Of a stretch of DNA of 64,000 nucleotides, positions 21,906-31,248 are shown one piece after another. Under the pieces are notes generated by a model. It searched no databases and was not told the DNA's origin. It worked only from the letters and a program-made list of their open reading frames with translations. This DNA is from Bradyrhizobium jicamae (GTDB lineage Bacteria; Pseudomonadota; Alphaproteobacteria; Rhizobiales; Xanthobacteraceae): contig NZ_LLXZ01000039.1 of NCBI RefSeq assembly GCF_001440395.1, forward strand, positions 1 to 64,000, given 5' to 3'. The translations under genes and the position numbers were made by a program. Each line of letters begins with the position of its first letter. Position 1 is the stretch's first letter.

Positions 21906-22514
21906 CTAGACATTGAGCAGGCCCTCGCCGCGCAGGAACGCCAGCAACGGCAGCAGCGGCAGGCCGAGGATGGTGAAATGATCGCCCTCGATGCGTTCGA
22001 ACAGATGCACGCCCAGACCTTCGAGCTGATAGGCGCCGACACTGGTCGTGACCGCGTCGCCCGCCTGATCAAGATAGTTTTCGATCTCACTGTCGCTCAA
22101 ACGCCGCATCGTCATGCTGGCAACGCTGACATCGCAAAACCCTATCTTGCCGTCGCGGGCAACCGCAACGGCGGAGTGCAACTCATGGGTCTGGCCGGCA
22201 AGCACGCGCAATTGATCGGCCGCCTGTGCGCGGCCGGCCGGCTTGCTGAACAACCGGCTTCCCAAAGCCAGCGTCTGATCGGCGCCGACGACGTGGCGGC
22301 CGGGATTTTTTGATGACACGAACTGCGCCTTTTCGCGCGCCAGCAGGCCCGCAATCTCGCCAGGCGACGAAAGGCCGGAATTGGTCTGCAGCGCGCGCTC
22401 GTCGATATCGGCGGGAACGGCCTTGAAGGGAATGCCGGCGTTGGCGAGCAGCGTTTGCCGTGCACGGCTTTGCGAAGCCAGAATCAGCAGATCTTTTTCG
22501 CGCCAGATGGTCAT
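21906..22514 (-). CDS. maf: Maf-family nucleotide pyrophosphatase
   Basis: Maf proteins hydrolyse modified or canonical nucleoside triphosphates to monophosphates as house-cleaning enzymes. The 202-residue protein begins with LILASQSRARQTLL, has the HVVGADQTLALGSRLFSKP active region and a DQAGDAVTTSVGAYQLEGLG C-terminal half. It follows ppsR after 10 bases. A subfamily (dTTP/UTP or 7-methyl-GTP) cannot be assigned safely by eye. Confidence 0.93.
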   Translation of the reverse strand: MTIWREKDLLILASQSRARQTLLANAGIPFKAVPADIDERALQTNSGLSSPGEIAGLLAREKAQFVSSKNPGRHVVGADQTLALGSRLFSKPAGRAQAADQLRVLAGQTHELHSAVAVARDGKIGFCDVSVASMTMRRLSDSEIENYLDQAGDAVTTSVGAYQLEGLGVHLFERIEGDHFTILGLPLLPLLAFLRGEGLLNV

Positions 22515-22524
22515 CGTATCAGCT

Positions 22525-23364
22525 TCATTCCGGCAGCCGCTGTCGCTGTCGATCGGTGAACAGTTTTAGCACCGCGGCGGCGGTTTCCTCGATCGAGCGC
22601 CGTGTCACGTCGAGCTGGGCCCAACTGAATTTGGCGCTCAGCTTCCGCGCATAGGCAACTTCGTCGGCCACGGACTGACGATCGATGTAATCATCGTTGG
22701 GCGTATCCGCCCCCATGCTCAATAGTCGATTTTGCCGGACCTGGATCAGCCGCTCCGGCGTGGCATGGAGGCTGACGACCAGCGGCTTTTTCAACGTCTC
22801 CAACTGGTGCGGCAGCGGAATGCCCGGCACCAGCGGCACGTTCGCGGTACGGACGCCGCGGTTGGCGAGATAGATCGAGGTCGGCGTCTTCGAGGTGCGG
22901 GACACGCCGACCAGAACCACGTCGGCCTCCTCCAGGCCTTCGACGTGCTGCCCGTCGTCATGCATCATGGTGTAGTTCAAGGCATCGATGCGCTTGAAAT
23001 ATTCCGCGTTCAGAACGTGCTGGGCGCCTACCCTGCCCGTCGTTGCCGCGCCGAGATACGCTTCGAACAGTTGCATCACCGGGCCGATGATGGAGAGGCT
23101 CGGGATATTGATGTCCCTGCACTTGGCTTCCAGCCGGCCGACCAGATCTTTTTCAAGAAGCGTAAAGAGTACGATGCCCGGCGCCTCCTCGATCTCGTCG
23201 AGCACGCGATCGAGCTGCTTCTGGCTGCGCACTAGCGGATAGACATGTTCGACCGCCGTTACGTTGGCGTATTGCGCAGCGACCGCGCGCGCCACCGTGA
23301 TCAGCGTCTCGCCGGTGGAATCCGACACCAGATGAAGATGAAAATAGTTGCCGGTCGTGGGCAC
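22525..23364 (-). CDS. ppsR: Pyruvate, water dikinase regulatory protein family (DUF299)
   Basis: The PpsR/PDRP family is a bifunctional Ser/Thr kinase and phosphorylase that switches PEP synthase or pyruvate phosphate dikinase off and on. The 279-residue protein has the [10 protein letters not shown] start motif and the P-loop-like [18 protein letters not shown]. Which dikinase it controls is not visible from this window. In alphaproteobacteria this gene commonly flanks the chromosome origin, and here it reads away from the 452-base gap on its right. Confidence 0.93.
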   Translation of the reverse strand: MPTTGNYFHLHLVSDSTGETLITVARAVAAQYANVTAVEHVYPLVRSQKQLDRVLDEIEEAPGIVLFTLLEKDLVGRLEAKCRDINIPSLSIIGPVMQLFEAYLGAATTGRVGAQHVLNAEYFKRIDALNYTMMHDDGQHVEGLEEADVVLVGVSRTSKTPTSIYLANRGVRTANVPLVPGIPLPHQLETLKKPLVVSLHATPERLIQVRQNRLLSMGADTPNDDYIDRQSVADEVAYARKLSAKFSWAQLDVTRRSIEETAAAVLKLFTDRQRQRLPE

Positions 23365-23740
23365 CAGAACCCCTGTGTATTCCTGTGAATCCTGTGGAGC
23401 TTAACCGAGATGTCGGACCCTGCGTGATCGCCTCAGGGATAACCCTCGGTTTCTTCACAGGGCCTCACGCGAGGACAAGTCCACCGCCTCGCGGCAATGA
23501 TAGTGAGAAGATGTGGATTTGTCTCTTCATAAGCTGGCCACAAAACATCGCAAGCGATTGATGCCAGTGGCGTTATCCGGACGACCGCGTGCCTGGCCAA
23601 AATTGGTGACGGATGTGAACAAGCCGCGCAAAAATGCGGGACGGTTTTGTGTGAGTCCAAATCACCGTCACTTAGACTCAAACCTAAGATTCTAAAATTA
23701 TTAGTTTAGGGAAGCGGAGCTTTGCGGATATGTCTTCCGT
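23365..23740. other. Candidate chromosomal replication origin (oriC)
   Basis: The gap lies between ppsR (leftward) and hemJ-rho (rightward). DnaA-box-like 9-mers (consensus TTATNCACA) occur at 23451-23459 (TTCTTCACA, 8 of 9) and, with 7 of 9, at 23374-23382, 23384-23392 and 23512-23520 (opposite strand) and 23573-23581. The first two opposite-strand sites plus TGTGG at 23394 are spaced by 10 bases. Four GANTC sites occur (23387, 23653, 23675, 23688), three within 40 bases. An AT-rich tract around 23685-23710 could be the unwinding element. Position next to ppsR and near parS/parAB supports the call; no perfect DnaA box was found. Confidence 0.55.
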
Positions 23741-23816
23741 CCCCGGCTTGCAGAGCTTCTTCGCAACGCCGGGATGATCCGAACGTTCCAGCGTGAGCAA
23801 GGTCGGGGCGACTGCA

Positions 23817-24263
23817 ATGTACGAGTTCACCATCCTCACGGCGTATCCCTGGATCAAGGCGCTGCATGTGATCGCCGTGATCTCGTGGATGGCCGGCATG
23901 CTCTATCTGCCGCGGCTGTTCGTCTATCACTGCGAGGCCGAGGTCGGATCGAAGCAGTCCGAGACCTTCAAGGTGATGGAACGGCGACTGCTGAAGCTGA
24001 TCATCAATCCCGCGATGATCGTCACCTGGCTGGCCGGGCTTTATCTGGTCTGGAGTGGGGATTGGTACAGGTACGGCTGGTTTCACGCCAAACTGACGTT
24101 GGTGCTCATCCTGTCCGGCGTCCACGGATTTTTTACCCGATGGGTCAAGGATTTCGCCGCCGACCGAAATACCAGAAGTCAGAAATTCTATCGTATTATC
24201 AATGAGGTGCCGACCGTCCTCATGATTTTCATAGTCATCCTGGTGGTCGTGAAGCCGTTCTAG
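23817..24263 (+). CDS. hemJ: Protoporphyrinogen oxidase HemJ
   Basis: HemJ is the membrane protein that oxidises protoporphyrinogen IX to protoporphyrin IX in many alphaproteobacteria and cyanobacteria. The 148-residue protein has four membrane helices and the family stretches HVIAVISWMAGMLYLPRLFVYH, WHAKL-type WFHAKLTLV and RIINEVPT, with conserved His and Lys residues. The ATG at 23817 is preferred over an in-frame GTG at 23793 because it has a GGGG site and begins the first helix. It is followed by rho after 257 bases. hemE and hemH are not in the window. Confidence 0.9.
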   Translation: MYEFTILTAYPWIKALHVIAVISWMAGMLYLPRLFVYHCEAEVGSKQSETFKVMERRLLKLIINPAMIVTWLAGLYLVWSGDWYRYGWFHAKLTLVLILSGVHGFFTRWVKDFAADRNTRSQKFYRIINEVPTVLMIFIVILVVVKPF

Positions 24264-24520
24264 GAGGCGATTTCGAAGGTTCGGCCGTTTCTCACCTGCT
24301 TGCGAAGCGGCAGCCGATTTTCTATATTATCGAAATCCCACCCCACGCAGGCGGATGTGGCTGCGTTCCGGCTCCTTCATTGGACCGGCCGCCGCATCAG
24401 GTTTGAAGCCTCACCGGCGCTTTCCTTGCTTAGACCTGCGGACCTTCCCTTTTTCGTGTCCGCTTTTTCCTAAAGCCACCTCGCACCCCTTCTCAAAAGA
24501 TACTCCACAGGACCACCCCA

Positions 24521-25786
24521 ATGCGGGAAATGAAACTCCAAGACCTCAAATCGAAAACGCCGGCCGAGCTCGTCACGTTCGCCGAAGAGAGCGGGGTCGA
24601 AAATGCCAGCACCATGCGCAAGCAGGAGCTGATGTTCGCCATTCTCAAGCAGCTCGCGATTCAGGAAATCGATATTATCGGCGAAGGCGTCGTCGAGGTT
24701 CTCTCCGACGGCTTCGGCTTCCTGCGCTCGCCCGACGCCAACTACCTGCCCGGCCCCGACGACATCTATGTCTCGCCATCGCAGATCCGCCGCTTCGGTC
24801 TTCGCACCGGCGACACCATCGAAGGCCACATCCGCAGCCCGAAGGAAGGCGAACGCTATTTCGCGCTGCTCAAGGTCAACACGCTCAATTTTGAAGATCC
24901 GGAAAAGTCCAAGCACAAGGTCAATTTCGACAATTTGACGCCGCTGTTTCCGGACCAGCGTTTCCGCCTCGAACTCGAAGACCCCACGCGGAAAGACCTT
25001 TCTGCAAGGGTGATCGACATCGTTGCGCCGATCGGCAAAGGCCAGCGCGCGCTGATCGTGGCGCCGCCGCGCACCGGCAAGACGGTGCTGATGCAGAACA
25101 TCGCGCACTCGATCACCGCCAATCATCCTGAATGCTATTTGATCGTGCTCCTGATCGACGAGCGTCCGGAAGAAGTCACGGATATGCAGCGCTCGGTGAA
25201 GGGCGAGGTGGTGTCGTCGACCTTCGACGAACCCGCCGTGCGTCACGTCCAGGTCGCCGAGATGGTGATCGAGAAAGCCAAACGCCTGGTCGAACACGGC
25301 CGCGACGTCGTGATCCTGCTCGACTCGATCACGCGTCTGGGTCGCGCCTACAACACCGTGGTGCCGTCGTCCGGCAAGGTGCTGACCGGCGGTGTCGACG
25401 CCAACGCGCTGCAGCGGCCGAAACGTTTCTTCGGTGCGGCACGCAACATCGAGGAGGGCGGTTCGCTGACGATCATCGCGACCGCGCTGGTCGATACCGG
25501 CAGCCGCATGGACGAAGTCATCTTCGAAGAGTTCAAGGGCACCGGTAACTCCGAACTGATCCTCGACCGCAAGGTCTCGGACAAGCGGACCTTCCCGGCG
25601 ATCGACATTTCGCGCTCGGGCACCCGCAAGGAAGAGCTGATCACCGATCCGCAACTCCTGAAGAAGATGTACGTGCTGCGCCGGATCCTCAATCCGATGG
25701 GCACGATGGACGCGATCGACTTCCTGCTCGACAAGCTCCGCAACACCAAGAACAACTCGGAGTTCTTCGATTCCATGAATACCTGA
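24521..25786 (+). CDS. rho: Transcription termination factor Rho
   Basis: Rho is the hexameric RNA helicase that ends transcription of many untranslated RNAs. The 421-residue protein has the N-terminal Rho_N helix region ([15 protein letters not shown]), the cold-shock RNA-binding domain ([23 protein letters not shown] split over two strands), the P-loop APPRTGKT and the Q/R-loop region [19 protein letters not shown] second ATG nine bases downstream is a possible start. The 257-base leader upstream could carry autoregulation, as known for rho genes, but no clear motif was seen. Confidence 0.97.
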   Translation: MREMKLQDLKSKTPAELVTFAEESGVENASTMRKQELMFAILKQLAIQEIDIIGEGVVEVLSDGFGFLRSPDANYLPGPDDIYVSPSQIRRFGLRTGDTIEGHIRSPKEGERYFALLKVNTLNFEDPEKSKHKVNFDNLTPLFPDQRFRLELEDPTRKDLSARVIDIVAPIGKGQRALIVAPPRTGKTVLMQNIAHSITANHPECYLIVLLIDERPEEVTDMQRSVKGEVVSSTFDEPAVRHVQVAEMVIEKAKRLVEHGRDVVILLDSITRLGRAYNTVVPSSGKVLTGGVDANALQRPKRFFGAARNIEEGGSLTIIATALVDTGSRMDEVIFEEFKGTGNSELILDRKVSDKRTFPAIDISRSGTRKEELITDPQLLKKMYVLRRILNPMGTMDAIDFLLDKLRNTKNNSEFFDSMNT

Positions 25787-25809
25787 GCCGGCAAACCGGG
25801 CTAAGGGGA

Positions 25810-25839
25810 GGGCGCCTCGCACCGCGGGGCGCCCTTTTT
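25810..25839 (+). terminator. Intrinsic terminator after rho
   Basis: A seven-base GC stem, GGGCGCC pairing with GGCGCCC, followed directly by TTTTT, 23 bases after the rho stop codon. Confidence 0.9.
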
Positions 25840-26072
25840 CATGCTCTGATCGGCGCTGCAGCGCGGGAAAACCGCTCTTAGTGATTGGTTAACCATATAA
25901 CGTATTGAATTTTTTATAACTTATTTCGCCTTGGCGGTCGGGGCAGGGGTCTCTTCAGATTTTGCAGCATTTTCGACCGCGTCTTTTCACGACTGGCCGG
26001 CGATACGGCCAGCACGTTCCGGCCTGGAATTGAATCGCGTTGCCTTTTCAAAACCGCCCGCACAAATAGGCC

Positions 26073-27401
26073 ATGCATCCGCGGGATCAGACCATCTTTG
26101 CATTGTCGTCGGGCCGGCCACCGAGTGCGATTGCCTTGGTCCGCGTCTCGGGTCCGCAAGCCGGAGAGGTCGTGACGGTCCTGGCCGGCAGATTGCCGCC
26201 GCCGCGAATGGCGACCCGCGCCCTGCTTCGGGATGTCGGCCAGCGGCCGATCGACGATGCCGTGGTGTTTTGGTTTCCAGGTCCAGCCAGCGCGACCGGT
26301 GAGGACGTCGCCGAGTTTCACATTCATGGCGGGCGAGCGGTGCTGTCCGCTTTGTTCGCGGCGCTGTCCGCCTTCGCTGATGTTCGCACCGCCGAGCCCG
26401 GCGAATTTACGCGGCGCGCTTTCGAGAACGGCAAGCTCGACCTCACCGAAGCCGAAGGCCTCGACGATCTGATCCACGCCGACACCGATCGGCAGCGGCA
26501 CCAGGCGCTGCGCCAGTTGAAGGGACTGCTTGGCGACCGGGCGCGCGACTGGCGTGTGCGGATCATCGAGGCATCTGCCTTGATCGAGGCCGGCATCGAT
26601 TTCTCTGATGAGGGCGATGTGCCGGCGGAGTTGATCGCGCCGGCGCTGGCAAAGGTCAAAGCGCTGCTGTCCGAGATCGAGGACGTGCTGGCGGGGCAGG
26701 GGCGGAGCGAGCGGCTTCGCGATGGCCTCGTCGTCGCGATCGCCGGCCCGCCGAATGTCGGCAAGTCGACGCTGATGAATCAGCTCGCACGCCGCGAGGT
26801 CGCGATCGTGTCGCCGCATGCCGGCACCACGCGCGACGTCATCGAGGTGCAGCTCGATCTCGACGGCTATCCGGTGACGGTGATCGACACCGCCGGCATT
26901 CGCGAGACCGACGACCCGGTGGAGCAGGAGGGTGTTCGCCGCGCCCGCGCCCGCGCGGCGGATGCGGATCTCGTGCTGTGGCTCTCGGACTCTCCGCAGG
27001 CGGCGATTCATCACGACGGGAGCGCACCAATCTGGAAGGTGCGAAACAAGATCGATCTCGGGGAGGCGGGTCGGCCATTGGCCGAGCCGGGGCAGGCCAG
27101 TTTCCAGATTTCGGCGAGCCGGGGAGATGGCGTGCCGGAGCTGATCAATGCTCTCGTCGGGTTCGCCCAGAATTACTTTGGCGGCAGCGAGAGCGGGCTG
27201 ATCGGCCGGACCCGGCAACGGAAGCTATTGGAAGATGTGGTCGCCGCATTGCGCCGTTGTCTCGCGGTGGTCGGGCAGGGCGAAGAACTGGCGGCAGAAG
27301 AACTGCGCTCAGCCGGCCATTCGTTGGGCCGGCTATTGGGCCGCGTGGATGTCGAGGACATCCTGGACGTTATCTTCCGGGAATTCTGCGTAGGTAAGTG
27401 A
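26073..27401 (+). CDS. mnmE: tRNA modification GTPase MnmE (TrmE)
   Basis: MnmE works with MnmG to add the aminomethyl-type group to U34 of certain tRNAs. The 442-residue protein has an N-terminal tetrahydrofolate-binding domain, a helical middle and an inserted G domain: G1 GPPNVGKST near residue 225, G3 DTAGI, G4 NKID. The C-terminal CVGK carries the conserved Cys-x-G-K motif. It is separated from rho by 286 bases containing the rho terminator; the mnmG gene follows after 129 bases with two parS sites between. Confidence 0.96.
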   Translation: MHPRDQTIFALSSGRPPSAIALVRVSGPQAGEVVTVLAGRLPPPRMATRALLRDVGQRPIDDAVVFWFPGPASATGEDVAEFHIHGGRAVLSALFAALSAFADVRTAEPGEFTRRAFENGKLDLTEAEGLDDLIHADTDRQRHQALRQLKGLLGDRARDWRVRIIEASALIEAGIDFSDEGDVPAELIAPALAKVKALLSEIEDVLAGQGRSERLRDGLVVAIAGPPNVGKSTLMNQLARREVAIVSPHAGTTRDVIEVQLDLDGYPVTVIDTAGIRETDDPVEQEGVRRARARAADADLVLWLSDSPQAAIHHDGSAPIWKVRNKIDLGEAGRPLAEPGQASFQISASRGDGVPELINALVGFAQNYFGGSESGLIGRTRQRKLLEDVVAALRRCLAVVGQGEELAAEELRSAGHSLGRLLGRVDVEDILDVIFREFCVGK

Positions 27402-27425
27402 CGTTTGCTTACCTTTCGCTAACCA

Positions 27426-27441
27426 TGTTTCACGTGAAACA
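27426..27441. promoter_or_regulatory. parS site 1
   Basis: A perfect 16-base palindrome TGTTTCACGTGAAACA, the ParB-binding consensus. It lies between mnmE and mnmG, 20 bases before the second copy, about 3.8 kb left of parB. Confidence 0.97.
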
Positions 27442-27460
27442 GGACGAGCCGTCCGCGCGG

Positions 27461-27476
27461 TGTTTCACGTGAAACA
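27461..27476. promoter_or_regulatory. parS site 2
   Basis: A second perfect copy of the 16-base parS palindrome, starting 35 bases after the start of the first, in the mnmE-mnmG gap. Confidence 0.97.
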
Positions 27477-27530
27477 CTTTCCTCAAACTTCTGCTTTCGG
27501 GTCTGTCAACTCCGCGATAGAAGTCCCGAC

Positions 27531-29414
27531 ATGATCTCCCAGGCAGACTCCTTCGACGTCATCGTCATCGGTGGCGGCCATGCCGGTTGCGAGGCCGCGA
27601 GCGCGGCTGCGCGGATGGGTGCGAAGACGGCGCTGGTGACTCACCGTTTTGCGACTATCGGCGCGATGTCCTGCAATCCCGCCATAGGTGGTCTCGGCAA
27701 GGGCCATCTGGTCCGCGAGGTCGATGCCTTGGACGGTCTGATGGGTCGCGTAGCCGATGCCGGGGGCATCCAGTTTCGGATGCTGAACCGCCGGAAAGGT
27801 CCGGCAGTCCGCGGTCCGCGCGCCCAGGCGGACCGCAAGCTTTACGCCGCCGCCATGCAGACCGTGATCCGGGAGACGGCCAATCTCAGCGTGATCGAAG
27901 GCGAGGCGGACGAGCTGATCGTTTCGAACGGCCGGGTGAGGGGCGTTCGACTCGGGGACGGGCGCGAGCTTGCGGCCGGTGCAGTCGTTATTACGACGGG
28001 CACTTTCCTGCGGGGTCTCATCCATCTCGGTGAAAAGAACTGGCCCGCCGGCCGCGTCGGAGAGGCACCAGCGATGGGGCTTTCGGCGTCCTTCGAGCGT
28101 GCCGGGTTTACACTGGGACGGTTGAAGACCGGCACGCCGCCCCGGCTCGATGGCACGTCTATCGACTGGTCCGCCGTGGAGATGCAGCCCGGAGATGATC
28201 CGCCGGAGCCGTTCTCCGTCATGACCGACCGGATCACGACGCCGCAGATCCAGTGCGGCATCACCCGGACGACGCCGGCCACCCATGAGGTGATCCGGGC
28301 CAATGTCCATCGCTCCCCGATGTATTCCGGCCAGATCAAGAGCAGCGGTCCGCGCTACTGTCCCTCGATCGAGGACAAGATCGTCCGCTTCGGCGATCGT
28401 GACGGCCACCAGATCTTCCTGGAGCCCGAAGGGCTCGACGACGCCACCGTCTATCCCAACGGCATCTCGACCTCGCTGCCGGAAGAGGTCCAGCTCGCGA
28501 TCCTCGCGACCATTCCCGGACTTGGGCGGGTCAAGATGGTCCGGCCGGGCTATGCCATCGAATACGACCACGTCGATCCGCGGGAGCTGGAGCCGACGCT
28601 GCAGACCAGGCGTTTGCCGGGTCTCTTCCTGGCCGGGCAGATCAACGGCACCACCGGATATGAAGAGGCAGCGGCGCAGGGGATCGTTGCCGGCCTGAAC
28701 GCTGCGCTGATGGCGGGTGGTGCTGATCCGATCGTGTTCGATCGCGCCGACGGCTATCTCGGGGTGATGATCGATGACCTCGTGACCCGAGGGATCACCG
28801 AGCCGTACCGGATGTTTACCTCGCGGGCGGAGTATCGTCTGACCCTTCGCGCCGACAATGCCGACCAGCGCCTGACGGACAAGGGCATTGCTCTGGGCTG
28901 CGTCGGGCAGGCGCGTTCTGAGCGCCATCGCGAGAAGATGGCTGCGCTGGAAGCCGCCAAGGCGTTGGCCAAGTCATTGGCCATCACCCCCAACGAGGCG
29001 GCCAAGCACGGCCTCGCCCTCAACCGCGACGGCCATCGCCGATCGGCATTCGAGCTGCTGGCCTATCCGGACGTCGAGTGGACGACCCTGCGCGGTATCT
29101 GGCCGGAGCTCTCCGCCATCGATCCGTCGATCGCCGTGCATCTCGAGATCGACGCTAAATACGACGTCTATCTCAAGCGCCAGACCGCCGACGTTGATGC
29201 ATTCCGACGCGACGAGGGCTTGGTCCTGACCGGCATCGACTATGCCGATGTGCCGGGCCTTTCGAACGAGGCGCGGTCAAAGCTTCAGGCGGCACAGCCA
29301 CGCACCGTGGGGCAGGCGGGTCGACTCGACGGTTTGACGCCGGCGGCGCTTGGAATCCTGGCGGCCTATCTCCGTCGTGAGGCGCGACGGAAGAGCGCGA
29401 AGACGACAGCTTAA
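27531..29414 (+). CDS. mnmG: tRNA uridine-5-carboxymethylaminomethyl modification enzyme MnmG (GidA)
   Basis: MnmG is the FAD- and NADH-binding partner of MnmE. The 627-residue protein begins with the dinucleotide-binding [21 protein letters not shown], followed by [24 protein letters not shown], and has the family Cys motif YCPSIEDK and the [16 protein letters not shown] stretch. Its C-terminal region, needed for MnmE contact, is complete. It lies between two groups of parS sites. Confidence 0.97.
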   Translation: MISQADSFDVIVIGGGHAGCEAASAAARMGAKTALVTHRFATIGAMSCNPAIGGLGKGHLVREVDALDGLMGRVADAGGIQFRMLNRRKGPAVRGPRAQADRKLYAAAMQTVIRETANLSVIEGEADELIVSNGRVRGVRLGDGRELAAGAVVITTGTFLRGLIHLGEKNWPAGRVGEAPAMGLSASFERAGFTLGRLKTGTPPRLDGTSIDWSAVEMQPGDDPPEPFSVMTDRITTPQIQCGITRTTPATHEVIRANVHRSPMYSGQIKSSGPRYCPSIEDKIVRFGDRDGHQIFLEPEGLDDATVYPNGISTSLPEEVQLAILATIPGLGRVKMVRPGYAIEYDHVDPRELEPTLQTRRLPGLFLAGQINGTTGYEEAAAQGIVAGLNAALMAGGADPIVFDRADGYLGVMIDDLVTRGITEPYRMFTSRAEYRLTLRADNADQRLTDKGIALGCVGQARSERHREKMAALEAAKALAKSLAITPNEAAKHGLALNRDGHRRSAFELLAYPDVEWTTLRGIWPELSAIDPSIAVHLEIDAKYDVYLKRQTADVDAFRRDEGLVLTGIDYADVPGLSNEARSKLQAAQPRTVGQAGRLDGLTPAALGILAAYLRREARRKSAKTTA

Positions 29415-29419
29415 GAATC

Positions 29420-29435
29420 TGTTTCACGTGAAACA
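29420..29435. promoter_or_regulatory. parS site 3
   Basis: A third perfect 16-base parS palindrome, 5 bases after the mnmG stop codon and about 800 bases before parA. Confidence 0.97.
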
Positions 29436-29440
29436 CTGAT

Positions 29441-29523
29441 GTAGGATGGGTGGAGCGAAGCGATACCCATCATCTTCCGCACGCCAGCGATTGATGGATA
29501 TCGCTGCGCTCCACCCATCCTAC
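29441..29523. repeat. Inverted repeat, family C
   Basis: The 83-base element begins GTAGGATGGGTGGAGCGAAG and ends CTCCACCCATCCTAC, an inverted terminal match of 15 bases, with GCGATACCCATC/GATGGATATCGC inside. It is related in sequence to family B (GTAGG-TGGG ends). It lies between parS site 3 and rsmG. Confidence 0.88.
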
Positions 29524-29548
29524 GATCAAGCCGCCCGTCGGGACCGCC

Positions 29549-30247
29549 ATGGCGAAAGCCGCCACTCACCCCCTCTCCCCAGTCTTGCCGTCCGACAAGG
29601 CCACTGGCCTAGCTCTCACCCCCGTTTCATCCGAAACGGAGGCGCGGCTCGATCGCTATGTCGCCCTGCTTCTGGAGTGGCAGGCCAAAACGAATCTCGT
29701 GGCGCCCTCCACGCTTCCGAATCTCTGGACACGGCACATCTCCGATTCGCTGCAGCTTTTGAGTCTGGCTCCATCGGCCAAGACCTGGGTCGATCTCGGC
29801 AGCGGCGGCGGTTTTCCTGGCGTGGTGCTGGCCTGCGCATTGGCGGAAACGCCGGGCGCGAATGTTCACCTGGTCGAGCGGAACGCCAAAAAAGCGGCCT
29901 TCCTGCGCGAGGCAGTGCGCATAACTTCAGCGTCTGCGATCGTGCATTTGGCGGGAATCGGGGATATTGTGGATAGAATTGGAAGCCGCGTTGATTGCGT
30001 CACTGCGCGGGCGCTGGCTCCATTACATCAGCTTGTCGGTTTCGCGGAGCCGTTTGTGAGCAGCGGCGCGAAAGCGTTGTTTCTCAAAGGCCAAGATGTA
30101 GAGGCTGAATTGACCGAAGCCACTAAATATTGGAATATTCAACCGCGACTCCATTCCAGCCGCACGGGCGGGCACGGCTGGATCGTCGAACTCGATCGGA
30201 TCGAGCGGCGCAACCCCTCCGCGATCACACATGGCGATCGGGCATGA
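29549..30247 (+). CDS. rsmG: 16S rRNA (guanine-N7)-methyltransferase RsmG (GidB)
   Basis: RsmG methylates N7 of a guanine in the 530 loop of 16S rRNA, using S-adenosylmethionine. The 232-residue protein has the SAM-binding VDLGSGGGFPGVVLA and the family stretches LLLEWQAKTNLVAPST and RALAPLHQLVGFAEP. The stop overlaps the parA start by four bases (ATGA), giving the classic mnmG-rsmG-parA-parB order found near bacterial origins. Confidence 0.95.
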   Translation: MAKAATHPLSPVLPSDKATGLALTPVSSETEARLDRYVALLLEWQAKTNLVAPSTLPNLWTRHISDSLQLLSLAPSAKTWVDLGSGGGFPGVVLACALAETPGANVHLVERNAKKAAFLREAVRITSASAIVHLAGIGDIVDRIGSRVDCVTARALAPLHQLVGFAEPFVSSGAKALFLKGQDVEAELTEATKYWNIQPRLHSSRTGGHGWIVELDRIERRNPSAITHGDRA

Positions 30248-31092
30248 GCGAATTAGACCAGTTATATCAAGAAGATAGAGACCAAACCCCACCGCCCCAT
30301 CCCCGCATCCTGTCGCTCGCGAATCAGAAGGGCGGCGTGGGCAAAACGACCACGGCGATCAATCTCGGCACCGCGCTCGCGGCAATCGGCGAGCGCGTCC
30401 TGATTGTCGACCTCGATCCGCAGGGGAACGCCTCTACCGGTCTCGGCATCGATCGCCGCAACCGCAGCTGCTCGACCTATGACGTGCTGATCGGCGAAGC
30501 GCCGCTGCGTGATGCGGTGGTTGCCACCGCGGTGCCGCGGCTGCACATCGCCTCCTCGACCATGGATCTGTCGGGCCTCGAGCTCGAACTCGGCACCACG
30601 CCCGGCCGCGCCTTCCGCCTGCGCGATGCGATCGCCGCGCTGAACAAGAACGCCGCACCTGATACCGATTACACCTATGTGCTGATCGATTGCCCGCCGT
30701 CGCTGAACCTTCTCACGGTCAACGCGATGGCGGCGTCGGATGCGATCCTGGTGCCGCTGCAGTGCGAGTTCTTCGCCCTCGAAGGTCTGTCGCAATTGCT
30801 GCAGACGGTGGAGCAGGTGCGCTCGACGCTCAATCCGAACCTGTCGATCCACGGCATCGTGCTGACCATGTTCGACTCGCGCAACAACCTGTCGAACCAG
30901 GTGGTCGCCGACGTCAGGCAGTTCATGGGCGGCAAGGTCTATGACACCATGATCCCGCGCAACGTGCGCATCTCCGAGGCGCCGTCCTACGGCAAGCCGG
31001 TGCTGGTCTACGATCTCAAATGTGTCGGCAGCGAAGCCTATCTGAAGCTGGCAACGGAAGTGATCCAGCGCGAGCGCGAGCTGAGGCATTAG
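30244..31092 (+). CDS. parA: Chromosome partitioning ATPase ParA
   Basis: ParA is the Walker-type ATPase that, with ParB bound at parS, segregates the chromosome origin. The ATG at 30244 overlaps the rsmG stop and gives 282 residues. The deviant Walker A is KGGVGKTT (about residues 29-36), with VLIVDLDPQGNAS and LIDCPPSLNLLTVNA following, and the C-terminal RISEAPSYGKPV region typical of chromosomal (Soj-type) ParA. The usual short gap to parB is widened here by repeat B copy 2. Confidence 0.97.
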   Translation: MSELDQLYQEDRDQTPPPHPRILSLANQKGGVGKTTTAINLGTALAAIGERVLIVDLDPQGNASTGLGIDRRNRSCSTYDVLIGEAPLRDAVVATAVPRLHIASSTMDLSGLELELGTTPGRAFRLRDAIAALNKNAAPDTDYTYVLIDCPPSLNLLTVNAMAASDAILVPLQCEFFALEGLSQLLQTVEQVRSTLNPNLSIHGIVLTMFDSRNNLSNQVVADVRQFMGGKVYDTMIPRNVRISEAPSYGKPVLVYDLKCVGSEAYLKLATEVIQRERELRH

Positions 31093-31109
31093 AGGGAAAC
31101 GTAGAAACC

Positions 31110-31192
31110 GTAGGGTGGGCAAAGGCGTCTTCGCCGTGCCCACCATATCTGTCGCGAAAATCGGTGGGCACGCTTCGCTTTGCCCACCCTAC
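31110..31192. repeat. Inverted repeat, family B (copy 2), between parA and parB
   Basis: The 83-base element begins GTAGGGTGGGCAAAG and ends CTTTGCCCACCCTAC, with CGTGCCCACC and GGTGGGCACG facing inside. It takes up most of the 156 bases between parA and the chosen parB start. Confidence 0.88.
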
Positions 31193-31248
31193 AAGCAATC
31201 GAATTCAGTTCCGGAGTAGCTTAAGTGAATCCTAGGGAGTTGGCGGCG

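Noticed and set aside
25921..25985. Short minus-strand tail reading DAVENAAKSEETPAPTAKAK before a TAA, between rho and mnmE
   Set aside because: It looks like the end of a real protein, but only about 20 codons are open after a stop, and there is no start. At most a gene remnant.
25914..27218. Long open frame on the minus strand across mnmE
   Set aside because: Antisense shadow of mnmE in a GC-rich genome; its residues do not resemble a protein family.
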